Assembly: GCF_000005505.3 (NCBI RefSeq)
Contig: NC_016131.3
Span: 21,783,501 to 21,847,500, forward strand
DNA: 64,000 bases
Reading direction: 5' to 3'
Source of the DNA: Brachypodium distachyon
Lineage: Eukaryota > Streptophyta > Magnoliopsida > Poales > Poaceae
This document shows positions 57,462-64,000 of the stretch, piece by piece. Every line of letters starts with the position of its first letter. Position 1 is the stretch's first letter. Under the pieces are notes generated by a model. The model made no database searches. It was not told where the DNA came from and saw only the letters and a program-made list of their open reading frames with translations. The position numbers and the translations under genes were made by a program.

Positions 57462-58895
57462 ATGGCAACCCCGACCGTCGTGTTGCTGCCCGTCTGGGGC
57501 GCTGGCCACCTCATGTCCATGCTGGACGCAGGCAAGCGGTTGCTCGCCCGCAGCCGCGGCGCTCTCTCGCTCACGGTGCTCGTCATGCAGGCACCGGCGG
57601 AGAACTACAGGTCCGAGGTCGCCGGCCACATTCGTCGGGAGGAAGCTTCCGGGCTGGACATTCGCTTCCATCACCTCCCCACCGTTGAGCTCCCAACGGA
57701 CTACGTGGGCATCGAGGAATTTATCTCCCGTTTCGTGCAGCTCCACGCGCCGCACGTGAAGGCGGCCATCTCCGGCCTGGCGTGCCCCGTGGCAGCACTT
57801 GTCGTCGACTTCTTCGCCACGACGCTGTTCGACGTCTCCCGCGAGCTCGCCGTGCCGGCATACGTGTACTTCACCGCCAGCGCCGCCGCGTACGCGCTCT
57901 TCCTGCGCCTGCCGGCGCTCCAGGAGGAGGTAACGTGCGAGTTCGAGGAGTTGGACGGCATGGTGGACGTTCCCGGGTTGCCGCCGGTGCCGCCGTCGTC
58001 CCTCCCGTCGCCGTTGATGGACAAGAAGAACCCCAACTACACATGGTTCGTGTACCACGGCAGGCGTTTCATGGAAGCCAACGGCGTCATGATTAACACG
58101 GCGGCCGCGCTCGAGCAGAGCGTTCTTGCTGCCATCGCCGACGGCCGGTGCACGCCCGGAATCCCTGCCCCGACGGTCTATCCAGTCGGCCCTGTGATCT
58201 CCTTCAATCCGCCAGCGGAGCAGGGCGGCCATGAGTGCCTCCGGTGGCTCGACACGCAGCCTCCGGCCTCCGTGGTGCTCCTCTGTTTCGGCAGCGGAGG
58301 CTTCTCCACCGCGCCGCAGGCGCACGAGATCGCGCACGGGCTGGAGCGCAGCGGGCACCGGTTCCTCTGGGTTCTGCGTGGCCCGCCGGCAGCCGGCGCG
58401 CAGCAACCCGCGGACGCGAATCTAGAGGAGCTGCTCCCGGAGGGGTTCCTGGAGAGGACCAAGGGGAAGGGCCTCGTGTGGCCGACAAAGGCGCCCCAGA
58501 AGGAGATCCTCGCGCACGCCGCCGTGGGGGGTTTCGTGACGCACGGCGGGTGGAACTCGGTCCTGGAGAGCCTGTGGTTCGGCGTGCCCATGGTGCCGTG
58601 GCCGCTCTACGCCGAGCAGCACTTCAACGCGTTCACGCTGGTCGCCTACATGGGCGTGGCCGTGGCCATGGAGGTGGACAGGAAGAGGAAAAACTTCGTG
58701 CGCGCGTCAGACCTGGAACGAGCCGTGGTGGCGCTCATGGGCGACTCCGACGAGGGAAGGAAGGCGAGAGAGAAAGCCACGGAGATGAAAGCTGCCTGTA
58801 GGAGTGCCGTCGAGGAAGGAGGTTCGTCGTATTCTGCACTGGGGAGCCTCGCGGAAGAGATGATTAAAGGCGTGAACCAGAGATCGCCGCACTGA
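57462..58895 (+). CDS. UDP-glycosyltransferase (family 1, UGT72/88-like), UGT 2, with altered donor box
   Basis: Full-length, intronless GT1 protein of 477 residues starting MATPTVVLLPVWGAGHLMSM. The catalytic dyad H16 and D116 (VVDFFATTLFDVSREL) is intact and identically spaced to UGT 1; the two proteins are similar along their length, so they are paralogues. The PSPG donor box is residues 343-386. Its first residue, normally Trp stacking on uracil, is K343 (TKAPQKEIL), and the usual THCGWNS reads THGGWNS (C to G at 362). H361, W364, N365, S366, E369, E385 and Q386 are kept. The gene could be an active enzyme with changed donor affinity or one drifting toward loss of function; it has no stop or frameshift. 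It is divergent from UGT 1, 30 kb away. Confidence 0.9.
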   Translation: MATPTVVLLPVWGAGHLMSMLDAGKRLLARSRGALSLTVLVMQAPAENYRSEVAGHIRREEASGLDIRFHHLPTVELPTDYVGIEEFISRFVQLHAPHVKAAISGLACPVAALVVDFFATTLFDVSRELAVPAYVYFTASAAAYALFLRLPALQEEVTCEFEELDGMVDVPGLPPVPPSSLPSPLMDKKNPNYTWFVYHGRRFMEANGVMINTAAALEQSVLAAIADGRCTPGIPAPTVYPVGPVISFNPPAEQGGHECLRWLDTQPPASVVLLCFGSGGFSTAPQAHEIAHGLERSGHRFLWVLRGPPAAGAQQPADANLEELLPEGFLERTKGKGLVWPTKAPQKEILAHAAVGGFVTHGGWNSVLESLWFGVPMVPWPLYAEQHFNAFTLVAYMGVAVAMEVDRKRKNFVRASDLERAVVALMGDSDEGRKAREKATEMKAACRSAVEEGGSSYSALGSLAEEMIKGVNQRSPH

Positions 58896-60755
58896 AATGG
58901 TGTTCTGCATAAGGGTGCGTAGAAAATCAACTTGGAGGGAGCTGGACCGAGTGTTTATTTTCCTGATTGCTAATAATTGCTGCTGCTGGCACATCGTGAG
59001 CAACCGTCCGGCGTCTGCTGCACCGATCGTGCGGACACGTGCCTGGTGAGCCCCGCGCTAATCAGGCTTTTTCGGTCAAGACATGTAATCCTCGTGGGCT
59101 CATTTGAGTTGGTTGAGAAATAATAATTCCTTTTTTTGCGAAAGGGAAAAATAATTATTTCAGGGTCAATGATGTGAACTGTTGATTCGGATGCGGAGAT
59201 TCGGGAGCTTTCAGGTTTCTTTGTGCTTGTATTATTTGGGAATTTCAGCTTTGTTGGAGGTAGCATATCATTTTTGTGCAACTCAGCTTATAAAAATGCG
59301 CAGCTTTATCAGTTTTATTCCTAAAATTGTAATAGTGGTAATGGCTATTGTATCAGTGAGTATGATTTATGGTTCAAACGTTGCTAAGTTATATGATTTT
59401 GAAATGAAATTATTCTCTTTTTCTGTTGTGGTGGTGACTTATATAGTTAAGTTTCACTAATAAATATACATAACTTGCACAATTTGCTTGGTATATCTCG
59501 GCTGAAGCTCTGGACCGTCTCATATGCTTTGAGATTTGTTTAGCCTGGTATTTATTAGTATTATTTTCGTAGCTTGAGATGGGCGGTCTGATCCATAGGA
59601 GGTTTGTGTGTCTTAAGTCTTCAAAAAAATTTAGTGTGTTTGTTGAAATGCAGAAATGGCCTATTTTAATTTGTCCCGTTGATGACCCGAGCTTTAATCC
59701 GACGATAGAAATGTTACGCCCCCCTAAAGGCACAAATAAATAGTGAAAAGATATTCTCAAAGCAAGTTAGAGAGAGCGGCATGTCAACTAAAATATGAGT
59801 GTTATCATTATATTTTAAGTTCTTTTTTGTCTTGTCTTGATTTTTTAAACAAAATGCAACTGGTTTTCCCTACAAATATTTTTCTACATTTACAAGTATT
59901 AAAGGTGAGCATCCCAAATACGTTCAACTTCAAAACCAGTAGTGTGCAACTTGTGTCATGTGAAGAACCATTCATGTTTTTATGCCTATTGCAATGTATA
60001 ATTGTTTGGGGCACTTACACTTTTGTTAGTAGTAAAGGTCGCATCCTTCTCATGTGCAATTCGCATACTAACAATGTGCAACTAATTATCAATTTTTCAT
60101 CTAAAAGCCTACTTTCTTTTTTGTTAAATGACCTTCCTTTTTCTAATTGGGTTTTTACTAATCCATAATTAAATTGCACATTTACTGAAATTAAAACTAG
60201 ACGATATACATATGTGAAACTTAAACAACAATAATGTGCAAGTGAACTTTTCTTGATTTTTTTTTATGTTCGTACAAATCTTTGTGTGGTGTATTAATTT
60301 TTTGGAAAAGTTGCACACCCGCTATACAAGTCACTTCAATATGCAGTCTAAAAGGTCCTTTCATTTATTTATTTCTGATGTCTTTCGAATTGGCGCATAT
60401 TTCGGGAAAAAGAGGGTATTGCAGTAGTGCCAATCATGAATCTATTATATACTAAAAGCAATATGAGAGGTACCGAGGGAAGACTCCACGTTGATTCACA
60501 TCACCTCAATTATTCTAGGCATTGGATCTGAGATCTAACAATCAATATTTAATGAGTGGGGTATACTAGACGGACTAGGAATAAAACATCAAATTGATTT
60601 AAGGTCCACATAGGCTCAATATGTTATGTTTCATGTTAATTAAGTTAATATTTATTTTTATTGTGCCAAACGAGTTAGTCAATCAATATATTATCGACCT
60701 TTCGACTTTATTTTCCATTATTTTTTTGCACGCGTCATGGAAATATTAATTACTA
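58896..60755. other. Intergenic DNA downstream of UGT 2
   Basis: AT-rich. The frame at 59743-60168 has no coding signature. The motif TGTGCAA recurs near 59940, 60050, 60075 and 60235, which suggests an old repeat, but no ends are visible. Confidence 0.3.
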
Positions 60756-60828
60756 CTCCCCCCATTTGGTACTAAGTTGGTACAAATTTTGTATTAAGTG
60801 GGTGACACTTTTTATGTATGGGGGGGAG
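60756..60828. mobile_element. Short Stowaway-type MITE
   Basis: Starts CTCCCCCCATTTGGTACTAAG and ends TATGTATGGGGGGGAG, with TA at 60754-60755 and 60829-60830. Ends form inverted repeats. Confidence 0.65.
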
Positions 60829-60946
60829 TATAAATATCTCTACAAACTAAAAAAACGACCGACACTTATCAAAATTAAATCCAAGTATCTATAGAACAAA
60901 AACATTAAATTCACATTATGATTTATTATCATGCATGGAAACATAT

Positions 60947-61015
60947 CTTTTTTTTGACGCAAAATACAGTAGGGAAGGTCTCTACTGCGTCATTTTTATT
61001 TATATAGAATGGTAT
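60947..61015 (-). mobile_element. LINE 3' tail fragment
   Basis: On the minus strand, GTAAATACCATTCTATATAAATAAAAATGACGCAGTAGAGACC...TTTTGCGTC runs into an A9 tract. The same arrangement (TACTGTTTTCGCTC then A9) ends the LINE fragment at 61720, so this is a severely 5'-truncated relative. Confidence 0.45.
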
Positions 61016-61719
61016 TTACAATGATGGAAACATATCTACTAATATAATTTAGCATGCACATAATCTATGAGTGCAAACAACTGATCCACCAATTACTACT
61101 CATCTGAACTTTAATTTAGTGTACGGATGTTATATCATGTGTAATGAACCATATCAGAGAAACACCAGAGATTGGTAGGTGATCTGAAGTTTAATTACAA
61201 ATACTGAACTAATATCAATTACAAATGACCAGTCAATATATTGATCAACTAATATAAAAGCACAATACAAGGTTCTAGAGAGAAAACATCACGTTGATCC
61301 AAATTATCTATTGTTAGTTAGATAAATATGAGCTAAACACGACCTCAATTTTCCATTTTTAACGATTGTTAGTGCGATCAACAATCTCAAGTAAAAACCA
61401 GTGGTTGGTAGGTGAACTAAACTTTAATCACAAATAATAGGTTAATATCACCTATAAATAATTCAGAAATCTGATGCGGAAGTCGATCCACCAGCCAACA
61501 CTAGATTTAATCTTTAGTTCTGGATTTCGATATAAAATCACATATAGATAAAATATTGTCTCATGTGTTAAAACATCACTTGACTTAGTATATAGATTTT
61601 ACTTTTTTAGATATATTAAGTTGATTAATTTTGTCTTTTTAACGACCAATTATATAAATAGTATGACAATACATACCTACGTCAGCTAGAAAGCTAAGAC
61701 GATTACAGATGTTTCCCGC
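61016..61719. other. Non-coding AT-rich stretch
   Basis: No gene or bounded repeat seen. Confidence 0.3.
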
Positions 61720-62010
61720 ACAATTTTTTTTTGAGCGAAAACAGTAGGAGAGGTTCCTATTGTGGTATATTATTATAATAAAGTACAATTACATATTTAC
61801 AGATGGGGACATGCCCTTGTTTTTAATCTAAAAAAGGCCTATCAAAATATCGAAATGATGTGACAGAATTTTAGGTACCCTAAAACCAAGAAGAAAAAGA
61901 TGTGCTCTGAATTTCGCAAGCCAGAGTTGAAAACTAGCTCTCTCCCCTTCAAAAATCAGCTTATTTCAAATTTTCCAAATATTACAAGCTGCAATGGCAA
62001 ACACTTCAAA
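61720..62010 (-). mobile_element. LINE 3' fragment with poly(A)
   Basis: The minus strand from about 62010 reads FAIAACNIWK, then, in another frame, FEGERASFQLWLAKFRAHLF and a stop. This matches the last residues of LINE ORF2 after the zinc-binding region (VCWNIWx-RN...SFxxW...F). A short 3' UTR and an A9 tract at 61724-61732 follow. It is an inactive, 5'-truncated insertion. Confidence 0.55.
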
Positions 62011-62538
62011 AAATAGGGGGTTATTAAATGGGTTTTTTTTACTTCTGTGCCCTCGGTTCCATAGTTCTACTCAGTTTTGCACAGGCCTTAGAACACTGCT
62101 CGCTTCTACCCTCCTCCTTTGCGCAAATGCTCGCTTTTACCATCACGGAGTACCTCCTCACGGTCAACTCGGTCAGGTCGTTAGCTGCTGACGGGTGGGA
62201 CCGGGTATAAGCCTGACGGGTGGGACCAATGTGCGCTGCTGACTGTGCGTCGGGCCGGGCTTCGGCGAGCTTGACTCTGGCCACCGCGACGACGGCCACT
62301 GCGGCGTGGGGATCGACGCGAGCACGAGGACAAGGACTAGGACGGGGACGTGGACGCAAGGATGCGCCGCTAGGATGCTCTCGGTCGGCACGACGGATGC
62401 TAGGATGCGCCGCTGTCGCGCGCTCACGCCACGAACACAGCACAACACAGCCATCGAAGAAAGAACCTAGTTCATATATTCCAACAAGGTCTTACATTAA
62501 CGACATTAATTTTGAAAAAAAAAACGCCGATTGATCGC
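62011..62538. other. Intergenic, GC-rich 3' flank of the gene at 62539
   Basis: GC-rich 62160-62440 contains two copies of TGACGGGTGGGACC (62190 and 62213) and two of AGGATGCGCCGCT (62358 and 62401). No coding function supported. Confidence 0.3.
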
Positions 62539-63009
62539 TCACTCCTCGGCTTCGTCTTCAGATTCCTCCACAGGCGGCGCATGCCCCTCTACAGCAACCT
62601 CCACAAGCGCCTCCCCCTCCTCCATGTACGGGAGGCCGTGCATCTCGCCGGCGTGGGGGAACGTGGTCGCAGTGTTGGTGTACACGTTGTACAGCGTGAA
62701 TGCGATGAACTCGCATCCACACCAGTACACGCGGCCAAGGAGGTAATCGGCGTCATGGCTGTTGGCAAGGTGCACCAGGAGGGCGGTTTTCACGCCGTGC
62801 TCGCGGAGCATCTCCAGGCGGTACATTGGAGGGCCACCGGCCTCCAGGTGACTGAAGCCGGTGTTGAGGAAGTTCCTGGCCAGCACCATCGAGCTCCGAC
62901 TGCGTGACATCGCCCACACCTGGAGCGTCCGCTCCACACGCACGCCAGGTGGGAACCACGCCTCGTCAGTGAGGGGTGGCGGGTTGAAGGTGAGGCCTTC
63001 GAACGCCAT
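62539..63009 (-). CDS. Unrecognised 156-residue protein with acidic tail
   Basis: I do not recognise this family. The start chosen, ATG 63007-63009 (MAFEGLTFNPPPLTDE), is preceded by a plausible TATA box at 63132-63138 (CTATTTATCC on the minus strand). The longer frame to 63366 would place that TATA inside the coding region and has low-complexity Ser/Leu/Pro content. The protein has an N-terminal Pro-rich lead, a compact middle with RVERTLQVWAMSRSRSSMVL, HDADYLLGRVYWCGCEFIAF and a Tyr/Thr-rich stretch, and an acidic end (EESEDEAEE). No signal peptide or membrane segment. Codon use is GC-rich at third positions, as in the other host genes here. It is divergent from the gene at 63504. Confidence 0.6.
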   Translation of the reverse strand: MAFEGLTFNPPPLTDEAWFPPGVRVERTLQVWAMSRSRSSMVLARNFLNTGFSHLEAGGPPMYRLEMLREHGVKTALLVHLANSHDADYLLGRVYWCGCEFIAFTLYNVYTNTATTFPHAGEMHGLPYMEEGEALVEVAVEGHAPPVEESEDEAEE

Positions 63010-63503
63010 TGCTTGTCGTTTGTGGGGGCGTTGGGCGTTGGGCGTTGGGTTGAAGAAGTGGAGTGGAGAGCTGTGTAGAAGAAGGAGAAGAATGGAGAGC
63101 TGTGTAGAAGAAGCAGAGCCATGGCGCCGGGATAAATAGCAATGGTGACAGGGGAAGGGGAGAGGTTTTCCGGCGATCGGTGGGCTTTGAATGTGGTCGC
63201 CGGCGCAGTTTGAAATGCATGGGAAACTGGCGTACGTGGGAAGTTGGAGTGAACTGGCGTCAATAGCAGGCGTGCGCGGCGACGCGGCCCAGTGAGAGCG
63301 ATCCCAGCACGTTTCCCACTCACTCTCAATAACTATGAGATCGTCTCGTCGATTTCCTCTCTCCACTACTCTCTCGGTCTCGTCGGCTTCCTCTCCCCAC
63401 TACTTCTTATGTGCATGCCCAGTAAACCGATTCTCTCGTCTTCTCTGATCTCATCTACATTCTTCCTCTCGCTCTCTCTCGAGCTCTACCACTTCTCTCC
63501 ACC
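63010..63503. promoter_or_regulatory. Divergent promoter region with a 29-bp period repeat
   Basis: 494 bp between two divergent starts. TATTTAT on the minus strand at 63132-63138 serves the left gene. TGGAGAGCTGTGTAGAAGAA occurs twice (63064 and 63093), in its 5' UTR. The right gene has a CT-rich leader at 63440-63500 and no evident TATA box. Confidence 0.45.
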
Positions 63504-64000
63504 ATGGCCAAGGACAAGGAGCTAGTAGACGGTACCGAGAGCTCGGCCGGCGGCGGCCATGGGCGTGAGCTGGCCACCACTCTGCCATCTGGCACCCGCC
63601 AACATGCGCCGGTGGCATTGTCCCATGCATTGAGCACGGACGCCGCCGCTCGTCGCAGCCGCTCGCCCCCACCAAAGCGTGCCCGCATCGATGTGGACGT
63701 CCCGTGCTCGTCCTACGACCGACTCCCCCTCGACGACAACGATGACGACGAGGAGGAGGAGGAGGAGGCCGAGTGCGAGATCAATCGGCGCCACGCCGCG
63801 CTCCTGCACATGTACCACCAACGTGTGCGGGAAGCCGACCGGCGGCACATGGCTGCCGCGAAGGTGGCTTCCGTGGCGGAAAATTTCGCCACCGAGTGTA
63901 GCCGGGAGGCGGTGGAGGCGAGGGAGCGGTACGAGTTTGAGCTCGCGACGCTAAACTCGGAGAGGAGCAACCTTCTTGAGGAGCGGGGGAGGAAGAACTT
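63504..64000 (+). CDS. Unrecognised nuclear-type protein, partial, runs off the window
   Basis: Open from ATG 63504 (context CTCCACCATGG, an ideal start) to the window edge without a stop, 165 codons seen. N-terminus MAKDKELVDGTESSAGGG; a basic cluster RRSRSPPPKRAR (residues 51-62) looks like a nuclear localisation signal; an acidic run DDNDDDEEEEEEAE follows at 78-91. From about residue 95 on, charged helical sequence (RVREADRRHMAAAKVASVAE, EAVEARERYEFELATLNSER) suggests a coiled coil. I cannot name the family. It is divergent from 62539-63009 with 494 bp between starts, so they may share a promoter. Confidence 0.6.
   Translation, partial: MAKDKELVDGTESSAGGGHGRELATTLPSGTRQHAPVALSHALSTDAAARRSRSPPPKRARIDVDVPCSSYDRLPLDDNDDDEEEEEEAECEINRRHAALLHMYHQRVREADRRHMAAAKVASVAENFATECSREAVEARERYEFELATLNSERSNLLEERGRKN

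Noticed and set aside
57453..58591. Minus-strand frames opposite UGT 2, including one of 317 codons
   Set aside because: Same reason: antisense shadows of a GC-rich coding region.
1..64000. Search for CRISPR arrays, bacterial operons, tRNA and rRNA genes
   Set aside because: No regular short-repeat/spacer array, no operon-like packing and no tRNA or rRNA consensus was seen; the DNA is plant nuclear.

Overview
The window reads as nuclear DNA of a grass, most likely a Triticeae species (wheat, Aegilops, barley group). This is an inference from four things: intronless GC-rich genes scattered in nested retrotransposons, Stowaway-type MITEs with CTCCCTCC ends and TA target duplications, large Ty3/gypsy elements of the Tat type with an antisense gene, and many LINE remnants. 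I see no prokaryotic or organellar feature, CRISPR array, rRNA or tRNA.

Host genes are few. A TFIIB-like transcription factor gene lies at 5287-6646 (+); it has two zinc ribbons and is frame-broken by a run of 28 G. Two intronless family-1 UDP-glycosyltransferase genes stand head to head at 25944-27362 (-) and 57462-58895 (+), about 30 kb apart. An orphan F-box exon is at 33204-33313 (-). At the right edge two unrecognised genes are divergent: 62539-63009 (-), and an acidic, NLS-bearing coding region that starts at 63504 (+) and runs off the window.

Most of the rest is mobile DNA. Gypsy element 1 (9149-21120, +) and gypsy element 2 (38022-52465, +) belong to one family. Each has LTRs, gag-protease-RT-RNase H-second RNase H-integrase, a 3' block of about 110-bp tandem repeats, and a minus-strand gene with two small introns and its own TATA box. 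Both are defective, by different lesions. Element 2 sits inside the reverse transcriptase of a minus-strand LINE (35955-38021 plus 52466-55075) with a 5-bp target duplication, and the LINE frame closes exactly when the insertion is removed conceptually. Element 1 has a rearranged 3' side: a 272-bp piece of its 5' flank plus the first 236 bp of its LTR is repeated after a truncated 3' LTR.

Other mobile pieces are LINE fragments at 1-840, 29800-31090, 55076-56920, 60947-61015 and 61720-62010 (all minus strand), a copia-type LTR at 22069-23012, the 3' end of another gypsy element at 23200-25252, and several MITEs, one nested in another.

No wholly new system is evident. The items most worth checking are the double zinc-ribbon TFIIB-like gene with its G28 tract, the conserved spliced antisense gene in the gypsy elements, the duplicated flank/LTR junction of element 1, and the second UGT, which has lost two hallmark donor-site residues.
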